From the NCBI GenBank assembly GCA_018873245.2, contig JAEMBT020000004.1:4016573-4080572 (forward strand): DNA of 64,000 nucleotides. The letters are read 5' to 3'. Of the stretch, positions 39,060 through 50,456 are shown piece by piece. How positions within the stretch are numbered: the first letter of the stretch is position 1; every line of letters starts with the position of its first letter. The DNA is from Archegozetes longisetosus (lineage: Eukaryota > Arthropoda > Arachnida > Sarcoptiformes > Trhypochthoniidae). Made by a program: the position numbers and the translations under genes. Under the pieces are notes generated by a model. That model was given only the letters and a program-made list of their open reading frames with translations. It was not told where the DNA came from and ran no database searches.

Positions 39060-40819
39060 CTGTTTTATGGAAAGCTTAATATAGGCCACAAAGCTCACAT
39101 TTCTAAGCCTTTGTTTTATATTTGTTAATAATTCTTAATAATAAGACAATTCCTACACTTGGTGGTTGATCTCCTCACCAGAATCTAAGCCTTCGAATAA
39201 TGTGTCATGACTAAATTGTTAGATTCACGCATGGTCACAACACAAAATATCCAATAAATCAATGGTTTGTTCATGAGCTCATCAGTGAATCGCGTTCAGA
39301 TGATGTTTTTATAGTCAATTTTTTATCATATACTGCTTAAAATTTATTGTTTTACTTGCCTCGTAAGAACTTTTTGCATAAAAGAGTGATATTAAGATGA
39401 TTCTATCTCGTATTACTTTTGATAATATCTGTAATTTCCTTTGCTCTTGAAAATGGTTGGGTTCTCTAAGTCAACAAATCTCAACTTTAATACTTGTGCT
39501 CGAGTTTACGAGTTCCATAAATCAGTTGACATAAATAATTTCTCCTCTACTTCAATTTCAATAAGTTAAGCATAATTTATATGTTAAGTACAAATTTAGA
39601 CACATTTCATATTTTAATTTAACTCATTTCGATGTCTAGTAACTATATTAATTATTCTCAAGTTTGAGTATTTCTAATTGTTGAAATTGTTAGAAAAACC
39701 TTTAATGAAATAGATTTTTCATTAAAATGCTTTTGAAGCTTCAAGAAATATCAATAAATACTTAATTCTTTCCATATATCATGTTTATCGTATTTAAATT
39801 CAACTGAATAAGACGAAAATAAAGTTGTGCTAAAGTTATAGATTTGTAGTTTTTAGAAAATCTCAGGCATTCATTTTAATAAAAAGTAATCTAATAAATA
39901 TGGAATTCAGTTTACTTGATTCGATTAATATATTTAGTTTTCAAAGTAATTGCCAGAGATTGAACATTTTAGAGAAATGCAAGTTTTTTCTGATCGTCCA
40001 AATTAGTACCAGAAAGCCTGTACGGACCATCAGATAACTAAAACGAGCACTTATGTTCCGATAAACGCCATTACCCGAAAGTTAGTCATTATACTGGAAT
40101 ATAGCTAATTTTTGCTGTTTTCGATCATTAGAAAAAAAAACATTCCGAATCTTCTATAAAGCAAATTGCGAATATCGGCAATTTTTACCCACGATTGTGT
40201 TCTAACGAATCTGAAATTATTATCTCATAGAAAAAATTTTTTTCTTTACTTCGCGCCACTCCTGGGATCAAAATTATGATTTTCTGAAATTCAGTTCTTA
40301 ATCGCTTTCTAAGATTCTTAAGGTTTTTATGAGAACAAAATCTCTTAGTAATGAACTTATTAGTGAAATTTGAAGCAGTAAACGATGAGTATTTTCTGAT
40401 TAGAACTTAAACGCGAACTTAGTCAGATTTTGAAGTGCCGTAAATTATACTTACGTTAGTAATCGTAAGTTAAAATATTAGAAAAGCTCAATTCTCACAA
40501 TCTAAGTTGAATACTCTTTCGCCTGTAAAAGTATCCTCAAAGTGATTCTCATATTTGGACCTCTAGTCGCATTAAAAGCGAACATAGACACGGAACAAAA
40601 CTGATGAAAAGCCTGTTGCTATGCCTTAAAACTGACTTTCTATTGCATTTCGACCACATTCGCATCTCTTTACTCTGGTTGCAATGCCTACTTATTATGT
40701 CATCGAGTGTATTATGAGAAATGCACGAATGAATGACTCATCCAAGTGGTTTCAATAATAATCCGTTAGTTTATTGACTGAAAGTATCGCAGATTAAACG
40801 CAAATTTTACTTAAGGACA
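39060..40819. other. SIRT6 3' flank and intergenic DNA
   Basis: AT-rich, no supported gene or repeat seen apart from the AATAAA at 39253. Confidence 0.6.
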
Positions 40820-42190
40820 ATGAGTGATCAGGTGATATCATGTCTTCAGACTATTATTGCCAAACGTACAAACGATGGGAAGGCATGTCGAGTCAGCAAT
40901 TTGGTGGGAAGTGTTTCGCAAATCAAACAACTGAAGGATTGGCTGAAAAATAAATATAAACTTAATAATAGTTTTGATATCATTTTATTGCAATTCATTC
41001 AAGAAAATAATGAAGCTTTTAATTACGATCCAACTACTGGTCAGATTTCTAATAATAATAGTTCAACGCAACTACTAATAAAACCCAATCTTTTATACGA
41101 GTTAGAGCTAAACCATTCGATCGATTCATTTGATGACAATTTGTTTGTTATCGAAATTATTATTTTTGTCTTGGAGACAATCATGGAATCAGAAGATAGT
41201 TTTATATCTATTAAACGATTGATTCAATTGATTGATGAAAACATTGAGAAACAGTTTGATTATTACAAAAACTTAATCAAATCCACTAATGAGAAAACTG
41301 TCGATAAGTTTAATAGTAACGAAAGTGTTTTAGTAAACTTGTTGAACGAGTTGAAGACATTCTTCGACTTTGATTCTGAACGACAAATTTTGACCATTAA
41401 TGTTGGAACCAATTCCGCACAAATTCTTAAAGTTTTAACGAATAGTTTGTTTGCATTAGTCAAGAATTTATTGATCACTCATTTTTATCGATTTGGCAGA
41501 AAATCTTTGGAATCATTGGACCATTTGTTAGAAAATGAATATTCAATTGTTTTTAAGTTTATGAATGAAAACAATATATCTTTAATTGAAATAATTGATT
41601 GTTTCAAAGGAGAATTCGTTATTATAGAAGATAAAAGTGCTAATATTGGTTGCAAACTTATTGATTTAAATCCATTAATTATGGATAATAACAGATGTCT
41701 TGAGTTTCAATTGATGTATAAATACGGTTGTGAAATAGAAGGATTAACAGGAGATGTGATAGAAGTTAGAGAAAGATATGCCATCATTCAGTCGTCTGTT
41801 GATTTATTGAACGAACCCGAAAATCATATTTTACGTTTTAAAGTCAAACCTGACTTTGTTAAAATATTTAGTGAACAAGTTACTTATTTGTCAGTTTTTC
41901 TTCATTCTGGTGATCAAGTCAGCTTCGATGTTACTTTTATGCCAGCTATGGATCAGATATTTGAACATGAGTTGAAGTCTATGAAAGATTTATGGACAGT
42001 GACTCGTATTCATAAGGTCAAACATAGCGCCAACTGTTTTGTGACTTCCACTTATGATTTTGATTTTGACGATAATTATGAGAAAGGTAGCGATGAAGAA
42101 AGTGATGAAACATCTATTACTGATTCCAGTGAGACTTTAAGTACGAGTGAAGATTATTCGCTTGACTTGATTTTTGATAATCAAGATTAA
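40820..42190 (+). CDS. intronless gene of unknown function with acidic C-terminal tail
   Basis: One uninterrupted frame of 456 codons from an ATG in the context GACAATGAG, followed by AATAAA at 42213-42218. The N-terminal 75 residues (MSDQVISCLQTII to NNEAFNYDPTTGQIS) look like a small helical or winged-helix unit. The middle is helical and Leu/Ile/Asn-rich. Around residues 300-390 there is a beta-rich part (GCEIEGLTGDVIEVRERYAIIQSS, VSFDVTFMPA) that could be a barrel. The last 45 residues are Asp/Glu/Ser-rich and probably disordered. No catalytic motif seen and family not recognised. Length and clean frame make it very likely a real gene; the lack of introns is unusual beside its neighbours. 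Confidence 0.85.
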   Translation: MSDQVISCLQTIIAKRTNDGKACRVSNLVGSVSQIKQLKDWLKNKYKLNNSFDIILLQFIQENNEAFNYDPTTGQISNNNSSTQLLIKPNLLYELELNHSIDSFDDNLFVIEIIIFVLETIMESEDSFISIKRLIQLIDENIEKQFDYYKNLIKSTNEKTVDKFNSNESVLVNLLNELKTFFDFDSERQILTINVGTNSAQILKVLTNSLFALVKNLLITHFYRFGRKSLESLDHLLENEYSIVFKFMNENNISLIEIIDCFKGEFVIIEDKSANIGCKLIDLNPLIMDNNRCLEFQLMYKYGCEIEGLTGDVIEVRERYAIIQSSVDLLNEPENHILRFKVKPDFVKIFSEQVTYLSVFLHSGDQVSFDVTFMPAMDQIFEHELKSMKDLWTVTRIHKVKHSANCFVTSTYDFDFDDNYEKGSDEESDETSITDSSETLSTSEDYSLDLIFDNQD

Positions 42191-43822
42191 AGACTACAAA
42201 ACTGTCTTGAATAATAAATTGTATTCTATTATGTATTAATGAATTGTTTCCATTCAATTCATTAGACCCTAAACTTCTCAAAGTTGTGTTTGTGACTAAA
42301 AAGCAACTATAACATATATACTGTTTTGTTGATAAGCTCGATGATACGATTTGCATAATTATATCTTTCAAATAATGTCTACATGTGTTTTATTTCTATA
42401 TCACATTATAGTTATTCATAATTTAATTCATTAAAAATAAGTCGAAATTATATCTTTATATTTTACTTAATACAAAAGTCGGCGTTTGACATAAAATAAA
42501 AATCTTATGTAAAACAATTAGAAACGATCGAAAAGTACTATTTGTAGATAGATTTGTTTTGTTGAAATTGTTATTAGGATTTATTATGAGAAAATGATGC
42601 AAATGATGATACATTTTTGCCATATTTTGTGATTCTGACCAGTTGTAGTTGTTTTCTCTGTTACTCAATTGATTTGCTTCAACCGTTGTTTATGAGTTAA
42701 AATTCATTCTTTTCTAAGCATAAATTGCATGCCATCTAAGAGCTTACTTAAAGCACAGCAATATATATCCTTTAATTGGGCTCTAGTTCTTCGTCATTGA
42801 TAGGATATTACTAATTTTCATTGTATGGCAAGTGCGTTATTACAATGGGATCTCAAATTGATCTTATTTTGATGTAATGACACAACTTTCTGCCATCATT
42901 GATTTGAATCTAATAAATAGTAATCTTTTCTTTAAACATAATGTAATTACTAGATTCTGTTCTTTAGACTCAAACCTGTAATAGAATTGTACACACTTTG
43001 GCTTAGGAAAAAACTCTGGTTAAAGTAATTAGAGAGTTTGTATCTGGGTATTTATTTAACTATTTGAGTGTTTAGTTTGCTAACTGCACAATAACGGTGC
43101 TTTCTTTGATATATGTGGCATTGTAAGCTAGTTTTTGTCTTAAATCATACTCAAAACTCTCTAAACTTTGTATAAATGCTAAGGAAATAACTAAAGCAAA
43201 TAAAGCGATTGCTTCAAATTTTACCAATTTAAATCTTACCGACGACCAGAAATACACCTAATGTGTTTATTATGCTTAATATTAGTTCGAATACTGAATA
43301 ACATTAAACTTTCAATTTTTCAGGCCTAGAAATGCTTGTTTTCCCGAAAAAACGATTCTTAATTAATGTAATATAAGATATGAAAATAAACTCTATAAAC
43401 ATTTTGTTTATTGTATCAGAAGTTAAATATTCCCCTTTGACTAATTATGGGTGCTATTTTGAGGTGTCTTTTAACTATTGATTCATATTATCATATGTTT
43501 ACAGAATTCTTATGTTGAACTGTTATCATATAGAACTACATTTGAATTTGACAAGACGAAGTAGGGAAAGCAGAAGACAAAAGATTTTTGACCAGCAATC
43601 GATAAGAATTAGCATCAAAATACTTCTTAGTTGTGCAATATACATAAACATATCATTCATTACTTAGAAGTTCTTAGCTCATTTTATTCATGCAACGGTA
43701 TGATGATCCATAAATTAATTCTTGGTTTTCAACTCAAACACAAGAATCATTCAGTGAGATAAAGTATAAGTTCAATTTTAAGCCTATGACAAACAAGTTA
43801 TATCTGTTTAAGGCTCTCGATA
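42191..43822. other. intergenic DNA, possible 5' exons of the receptor gene
   Basis: After the AATAAA at 42213 nothing is supported. The 61-codon hydrophobic frame at 43072-43257 (minus) has no splice or family support. Confidence 0.5.
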
Positions 43823-45537
43823 ATGGATATTCGTTTAGCAGGATTTCACGTAAGCAATCAACAAGATTAATAAAAATTAATATTTGTTATAAAATACTTA
43901 GAGTCCTCCCTTCACTGTTCTATCGAAACAAAATGATGGTAGAGTTGAAGATATCGGACTATTACAGGATTTAATCAAAATTCTCTCAAAGCAACTGAAT
44001 ATCAGGTTTTATTACAAAATATGTGATAATTAGTTTAGAATACTCTGTGTTTTTCCACTTAAGCTGCGAAATTAAAGAATCAAAAGAAGGATACGGCAAT
44101 CAAGACAAGAATAATAAATGGAATGGAATCATAGGAATGCTTACAAGAAATGCAAGTATACAAAGTTTGATGAGTTATATGACTTAAAATTTAAAATACA
44201 ATATAAGCTTTGAAGTTAATAAATATATTAGGAGAGTGATATGGCTATATCATTGTTATCAATGAATGAAGAACGATCACAAGTCATCACATTCTCTCCG
44301 CGCCTAATAGTCACACCACATATCATCGTAACAAGTTCTGGTATACCTCTCGAACGTCATATAACTGATCACTTATTAGCTATCGATTATACTTTCTGGC
44401 TATTATTGTTCGGCACTATCTTTACATTTAATTTATTCTATTTCATGTATCAAAATGTTAATTACAGAGCCTTTACAATACAAATATGGACTTTTGTCGC
44501 TATTCTGTTTAATCAATGTAAAGATTGTTTTGCTTTCGAGATTTTCTGTTGATTTGTCTAAAACTAGTTTATTTTATTGAAGATAATTCCAGGTCAAGAT
44601 TAACGTATTACACTTTTGTGGTCTCTGTGTTAATATTGAACTATAGTTTGATTTGTTTTTTCTTAAACTCATTAATCGGAGTAGAAATTGTAATTAATTC
44701 AGACAAACATGCCATCGAATCACTGAGCGATTTAGCCAAAGCGAAAAGTGTAATTCCGTCGCTTGATTCCGGATCATCGATATTAAGCATATTTGCGGTA
44801 ATTCCAAAACAATCTTTTTTATCAACTGCCATATATCTTATGAAAGAGTTAATTTATCACAGAAAAGTACTCTAAATTCAAATGCGGAGATTTGGCGTCG
44901 AATAGATAAAAATAGAAAATTTTCAATGGTTCCTTACAATTCTCAATATAATAATCCGTTGAGGGATATGATAATTGATGGAAAAGTTGCAGTCATTAAA
45001 CTATTAATTGATGCCTGGCTTTTGAAGATAGGCTTCTGCAAAATGAATCCGAAATGGAAATTGCATTTTGCAGCAGAACGTATAACAACTACGACTATGT
45101 CTTTGGGTTATCGCAAAGGTTTAGGCGACAACATTATGTTTCATATCAATAAAATGTAAATGTAATCCATAGTGCTTTTCATTTTGTGGTAATTAGAGTA
45201 CTGATTATATCATTTATGATTACTATATAGAATCAATTTGGTGGTATCGAATGGTCTAATGAACAAATGGATTGATGATATGTATCGAAATTTCTCACGT
45301 TCTAATAGCTGTGAAGTTAACTCTTGTATTTATGACTCAAACAAACAAGATTTCAATAATTTCATTACACTTAATAATACGAAAACATTATTACATTTTG
45401 CACTCCTAGCGATTCTGTTTGCAGCCCTAGTCTTATATTTGGAAATCATAATTAATTTGTGCAAATTCAATTTAATATCATCTGGTTGTCGATCAATTAA
45501 TAATTACAAACAAAGTCTATCTAACAAGAAACACTAG
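43823..45537 (+). CDS. divergent ionotropic receptor (IR) of the ionotropic glutamate receptor superfamily
   Basis: Ligand-gated cation channel subunit, probably chemosensory. Seven exons, 43823-43849, 43902-44005, 44064-44151, 44232-44517, 44583-44797, 44863-45155, 45231-45537, give 439 residues with every phase matching. Layout: S1 half (GFHSPPFTVLS, EGYGNQDKNNKWNGIIG, then SMNEERSQVITFSP, which keeps the Arg that binds the alpha-carboxylate in glutamate receptors); M1 (FWLLLFGTIFTFNLFYF); pore segment AFTIQIWTFVAILFNQY; M3 region TYYTFVVSVLILNYSLI; S2 half; and a last membrane helix (LLHFALLAILFAALVLYLE). There is no large amino-terminal domain, as in many IRs. The intron after 44151 starts with GC (GCAAGT); the donor after 44005 is weak (GTTTTA). 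The ATG at 43823 gives 9 residues before SPPF and an upstream exon is possible. The stop codon is at the edge of a transposon. Confidence 0.88.
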
Positions 45538-46045
45538 GGGATCGTCAGTCTCAGAAAGTTTTCAAATTTATTTTATAAAATCCTTATATGAAGGCATAAA
45601 AAACGGTATAAAAAGTTTTTGCTGTATATGTATAAATTGCCCCAAATTAGGGTGCACAATCCTTTCAGCATATGTAGTTTAGTTAAAATTGCTATTGACA
45701 TTTGTCAATATTACAAAGCTTTAACGGTTAAAATATTGAACATTTTTATTCAAAAGATAGACTACAATGAAAAGATATTAATCCAATATTAGTAATTGAT
45801 ATTAATCAACATAATCGGTACATCTAATACAAAACCATATTAAATATTGTGACACAAAATTGAAGCAGCGATAATTGTTTTGTTATTGTTTGAGTGATCA
45901 TAAACTCGAGTGCTGAGAGGGGTGTGTACCCCAAATTGAGGCAATGTATACATATACAGCAAAAACTTTTTATACCGTTTTTTATGCCTTCATACTAGGA
46001 TTTTATAAAAAAGAATTTGAAAACTTTCTGAGACTGACGATCCCC
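45537..46045. mobile_element. 509-bp MITE with about 130-bp terminal inverted repeats, TA target duplication
   Basis: The ends GGGGATCGTCAGTCTCAGAA and its complement are repeated as inverted arms of about 130 bp (roughly 45537-45670 and 45915-46045) with a few mismatches. Flanking TA at 45535-45536 and 46046-46047 fits Tc1/mariner-type integration. No coding capacity. The left TA plus the first G of the element forms the TAG stop codon of the receptor gene. Confidence 0.85.
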
Positions 46046-46192
46046 TAGTTCCCTTGTAAGAGACTTTGTAAGATATAATATATCTATCAATCTGTGCACT
46101 AGAGGTGAGCATCTTTGAAATTCTTCACACTTGCAACGAGAAAGCGCGGGTCACCCGCAAAAACCCATAACTAATAGCATGATCAATTACTA

Positions 46193-46904
46193 TTAGATCA
46201 TTCATTAAATAAGTGGAAAAATAGCTTTATTGTGAAATTGTATGAAATTTTTTGACAAATTATTTAAAAATAGTTCCCCTTGGCCTGAATACACAGCTCC
46301 ATTCTTTTCCGCCACTTAAAGAAGACACTCCGCCACTGCTCTCTAGTAATCGACTCGAGATATTCGTTGACTGTTCGGTCGATCTCACTTTCTGACTCGA
46401 ACCGCCGACCCCTTAAGTTTTGCTTTAAATTTCTAAAGAGCCAAAAGTCTGTGGGAGCCAATCTGGGCTGAAGGGTGGATGAGGTACCAGTTCGACACTG
46501 TTTTCGGTCAAAAATTTCGATATAATTGAAGTGGTATGGGATCTAGCATTGTCATGATGTAAAAGTATGCCTTGAATTCCCGATTTTGGCCGCTTTTTGC
46601 GGATGGAATCGAACACTTTTTTGAGGCATACATTTGAATACCAGTCAGCGGTGATTGTTGGCTGTCCTTCCAATTTGATGCACGCAACCAAACCACTTGA
46701 CCTGAAGAATATCTCGTTCAGAGAAATTAACAGAAATGTTAGACATTTTAGTCTTTAAAAAATCACTGAAATTAAACGTTAAGCTGAAATCATTTGATTT
46801 CTCGTAACAGAGCTCTATAATAACACAAAAATATTTTCAGTAGAAAATCTTTTTTATATGTACAGATTAAGTATGATTTTCCACTTATTTAATGAATAAC
46901 CCAA
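46193..46904 (-). mobile_element. internally deleted mariner transposon
   Basis: About 28-bp inverted ends sharing ATTCATTAAATAAGTGGAAA (46193 side and 46904 side) flanked by TA. Total length 712 bp, against about 1.3 kb for an intact mariner. It holds the start and the end of a transposase but not the middle, so it is non-autonomous. Confidence 0.8.
46264..46754 (-). pseudogene. mariner transposase remnant
   Basis: Starts MSNISVNFSERDILQ, then jumps to the catalytic C-terminal half (LVACIKLEGQPTITADWY, LLHHDNARSHT, MAPTDFWLF, ending ELCIQAKGNYF). The HTH region and the first catalytic Asp are deleted, and a frame change interrupts the PHPPFSPD-x-APTDFW segment near 46460. Not functional. 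Confidence 0.85.
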
Positions 46905-46905
46905 T

Positions 46906-47657
46906 ATAAGTTTGAAGCATTTTCATTTAAGTAGTGAATCTTCCTTAATTTTCAATATATAGTCATTGATTTTAACTTTTTGTCGAGAATACGTTCTATT
47001 GTGTCACAATTAAGTTACATTTAATTATAACTAAATCTGATGATCTTTAAAACTTACAATTTAAAAAATTACAGCATTATATATCAATATCATAACATAA
47101 ACAGTGACTCTTAATTTACTCTTATAATAAAAATTTTGTGAACTTTTTTCCGTAAACCTAACTTCAAAATTTATCCTTATGAAGGCGAAAAATACAGCTT
47201 TGAATCACTAGGATATCTATTTGACGATTTCTGTTGTGTATATTACTTTTAATAAATATATTATTAGATTTCTTTGAAAATTATTCGTGTTTTTTGAATG
47301 TTAAAATGTGTTTTCGCTGTGGAAGAATAAATCAGTTTATTTGTTAATGAGGGCGTGAAAGAAATAAATTTTCAGACCAGCAACTACCAACACCCGCTAT
47401 AAACTTGCGGGTGTTGGTATGAAGTGCGTTCTTTACTCTACACTTTCAAAAAAGTTTATGCTCTAACTATGAACCACTTAACTGCCTTAGTAGAAAAAAA
47501 CTTATACCCTTTTACTTCATATTATAATATATTCGCTTAATTTCTCATTTTCCAAGATTTTGGAAAATTTCATTTACGACAAGTATTCATGTCTTAAGAT
47601 ATAAGTAGATGAGTCTTCACATTTTTATATATAAGTATTAATATGTGTATTATTATC
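46906..47657. other. repeat-region spacer
   Basis: AT-rich, no gene. Contains the hairpin at 47385-47419. Confidence 0.6.
47385..47419. repeat. perfect 13-bp hairpin with 9-nt loop
   Basis: TACCAACACCCGC and its exact complement, separated by TATAAACTT. The stem is strikingly GC-rich for this region. A related core, GCGGGTCACCCGC, lies at 46146-46158. Confidence 0.8.
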
Positions 47658-48363
47658 AGGGTTCGGCAAAATAGTTGAGAAAATAGTTGATTAATATAAT
47701 TGTGAAACAAACCTTAAAATCAGACCTTAAGTTTTATCATCAAATATTGACTTTTAGCTACTGTTGTAAAATGAAAATTTCTCGTCAAAAATCGAGAAAT
47801 TTTCTTTTAATGAACCTCTTCTAGAAATATATTAACCTATCATAGAAATATATTAACCTCCCATTGAAGTATATGAATCTCATATAGGAATATGTGAATC
47901 ACTCATAAAACATATGACTTACACATGCAAATATTAATCTTTAAGTTTAAACAATTTAATTTAATTTCTAACTTAATTTTTAATACATTTAAGTGTTATT
48001 TATTCATAAATTCCTTAAAATGGCTGTAAAGACATGCTATTCCATATGATGAATCTGAGGTCCATTATATTTCAATAGGATGTTCGTATATTTCTATGGG
48101 AGGTTCATTAAAAGAAAATTTCTTGGCCATAGAAATATTTCCAGAAATTTTTCAACACTACTTTTAGTATGATTTATGTCTCAATAAGTTAGATATATTG
48201 ATTAAAACAAATCATGCACTCAATGTTTTGAAACAATGAATCACTGACTCTGTTAATACTCTAATTATTGGATCGAGTTTCGATAAAAGAAATTCAAAGC
48301 TTATTATTAGGGTTTGTTTCACAATTATATCAATAAACTATTTTTCAACTATTTCTCCAAACT
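47658..48363. mobile_element. foldback MITE of about 700 bp with internal 21-bp repeats
   Basis: The left arm (AAATAGTTGA, then ATATAATTGTGAAACAAACC) is matched in inverted order on the right near 48310-48360. Inner arms (AGAAATTTTCTTTTAATGAACCTC) pair across the centre. Boundaries are approximate. Confidence 0.65.
47822..47926 (+). repeat. five degenerate 21-bp tandem repeats
   Basis: Units such as TAGAAATATATTAACCTATCA, TAGAAATATATTAACCTCCCA and TTGAAGTATATGAATCTCATA follow head to tail inside the left part of the MITE and decay toward the right. Confidence 0.6.
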
Positions 48364-48384
48364 TTGATTACTGTCAGGTAAGCG

Positions 48385-48912
48385 TAGGGTGACCAAGTGT
48401 CCCGCATCCCGCATCCCGCATCCCGCATACACCTTTTGCGGGACGGAAGATATTTGTAATTCATTTCCGTTGACAGAAATACTTTATTTGATGAGTTTTT
48501 TCTACATAATATAATATTTAAATGTTTGGCTAAAGATATAAAAGTTTAGATAATGAAAAATTATGGTGTAAAATTTTAGAAAAAATAACTTTCCTATTTT
48601 GCGGAATGTAATTGAATGTATTATGTTTATCCCTATTTGTAACGATTATGTTGAGAGAGTGTTTAGTATAATGCAAAATCTTTGGGCTGATGAACGTAAT
48701 TAAATGAATATTAGTTTAGTAAGAGAAGAAATACGCATACAATTTAATTTCTTAATGACATATTCCAAACTTTATGATTTTATATAAAGTAGTAACGAAT
48801 CTCTATACTTATATACAGCAAAGTCTTAGAAGTATAAGTTTCTGAATATATTATATAAGGGGGCCAAAATTTTTTTGTCCCGCATTTAACAATTTTTGAC
48901 TTGGTCACCCTA
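48385..48912 (+). mobile_element. hAT transposon relic, 528 bp, with 8-bp target site duplication
   Basis: Ends TAGGGTGACCAAGT and its complement, flanked by a perfect direct GGTAAGCG at 48377-48384 and 48913-48920. This is the hallmark of hAT insertion. Just inside the left end are four copies of a 7-bp unit (ATCCCGC type), and a GTCCCGCA copy lies at the right end. Too short to encode a transposase; one relic remains. Confidence 0.85.
48626..48750 (+). pseudogene. hAT transposase C-terminal dimerisation domain relic
   Basis: The frame reads IPICNDYVERVFSIMQNLWADERN, a stop, then VREEIRIQFNF. This matches the hATC signature (ERxFS, then RN and a helix). Stop codon and lack of the DDE domain mark it as dead. 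Confidence 0.7.
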
Positions 48913-48920
48913 GGTAAGCG

Positions 48921-49520
48921 ATAGTATGGCCTTATCAACAATAAATTATTATTTCGAAAGAATACAATTACCAAATTCTTTCATCACTTAGAATCACTTT
49001 ATTTTAATCTACTTTCAACTTTCTTTTACAAAAATACGGATATTTTAAAGATGTGAAATATTTAATAAATAATTTTTATAACTTTCTATTTATGAACTAA
49101 TAAGTAAAAACTACTGCATCTGTATGAATGTTTTCATTTATTAAACTAAAACTACAGTTTATCATGTTAGTGTCTTTATTAACGTTCTTATCATTTCTGT
49201 TCAGCTAATAATCAGTAAGTTCTTGAGGCTTCTAACTAAGTGACTCAACACGTTTTTTTGATAGCTTTCAAAAAGTAAATGAACTGCAGTCAAAAGAGAA
49301 ATAAAGCTATATTTAATGTTTATTAAACAGAGCCAAATCTTTGATTGCCAAAAAATGGCATTTTAAACTATAAATATTTTAAATAGTAATTTTTACATTT
49401 GTAAACTAATAAACAATAATCTCCCTTTCTATGCTAAATGATAGTTTGCGCTAATTAACAAACTTTAATTACGATTTTATTTCCAGGTCAAGTTTTCATT
49501 GTAGTTCACTCATATTGGAT
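48921..49520. other. spacer, nothing recognised
   Basis: AT-rich without genes or clear repeats. Confidence 0.5.
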
Positions 49521-49524
49521 TTTA

Positions 49525-49705
49525 AGTGTACAGATTGATAATACTGAATATTTTGTTATACCTTTAGAATAAATCGTTGAAAATCCAGGTTATATTTACT
49601 TATGATGAGACGTAGGTTACTTTTTTAAAACTTAAAAAAATAATTAGCTTGTGAACTTTAACTTTTTATTGTAGGACATCAATTGATTTCGAAGATCTGA
49701 CTTAC
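49525..49705 (+). repeat. dispersed repeat module, copy 1
   Basis: Shares AGAATAAATCGTTGAAAATCC and TTTACTTATGATGAGA with the modules at 50665-50815 (inverted) and 50985-51150 (direct). Confidence 0.65.
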
Positions 49706-50130
49706 AATGGAGTCTTACGATTGGTTACAATACCAATTAAAATCGATTGAAATTCCATGATCAATATATTTTAAATACCAAAATCGATAAATTAGTAGCC
49801 ACTAGGACTATGATCATAATTAAATAAGCAATTGATTATTTAATTGATTATTATGCAATGCAAAATTTTTAAAGTTTAAGCAAACTGATCATATGTGTTA
49901 TTAAAATAGAGTTCTGCACGGATTCGCAAAGGAGGATACCATAAATGGCCTACCGCGTTATAGACCAAATCAGGTGTCAATCTTGTCAATCGACAAGACA
50001 ATCGTTAATGAGTTAATCAAAATTTTCAATGGGTACAAATTTGTCAGGTGTGGCAATCATAAGTTATAGTTGACAATAGTTCAAAGCGTCGGCCGCTCCA
50101 AATTCCTTTGTAAAACTTGCAAATATATTA
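49705..50130 (+). repeat. long dispersed repeat, copy A
   Basis: Collinear with 56490-57185: shared blocks include AAATCG-TTGAAA-TCCA near the start, GCCTACCGCGTTA, CAGGTGTCAATCT, TTGTCAGGTGT and TTGTAAAACTTGC-type ends. Identity looks about 70-75%. Confidence 0.6.
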
Positions 50131-50456
50131 AATCTACAGTTGAGGAAAATATCAGAGACTGCTAAAAGTTGAATAACTTTTGAATGATAAACTGATTTTA
50201 AGAATTTCTTCGGCAAATTAAACTAGAATAAATGTAATTTCCAAATTTTTAAATAAAATTTATTAATTTCAACAAACTAAAAAGTTATAAGCATTTGTAT
50301 TCGAAGAGTTAAATTTTGAAGTATTCAATACATTAAAATTATTAAGCACTAAAAAACGACCTCATTTATATATAATTTGAAGTTTTCTTTGTTTACATTT
50401 CGATTGGAATCGGAATTAAATTATTAATTATTTTAAAAATTGCGAAATTAATTATT

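Noticed and set aside
43072..43257. 61-codon frame with a hydrophobic N-terminal segment
   Set aside because: Signal-anchor-like residues arise easily in AT-rich DNA; no continuation or splice support.
44798..44862. Reading the receptor straight through this stretch (PKQSFLSTAIYLM)
   Set aside because: It ends in a stop and breaks the S2 alignment; removing it as a 65-nt GT-AG intron restores IFA-KSTLNSNAEIW in phase.
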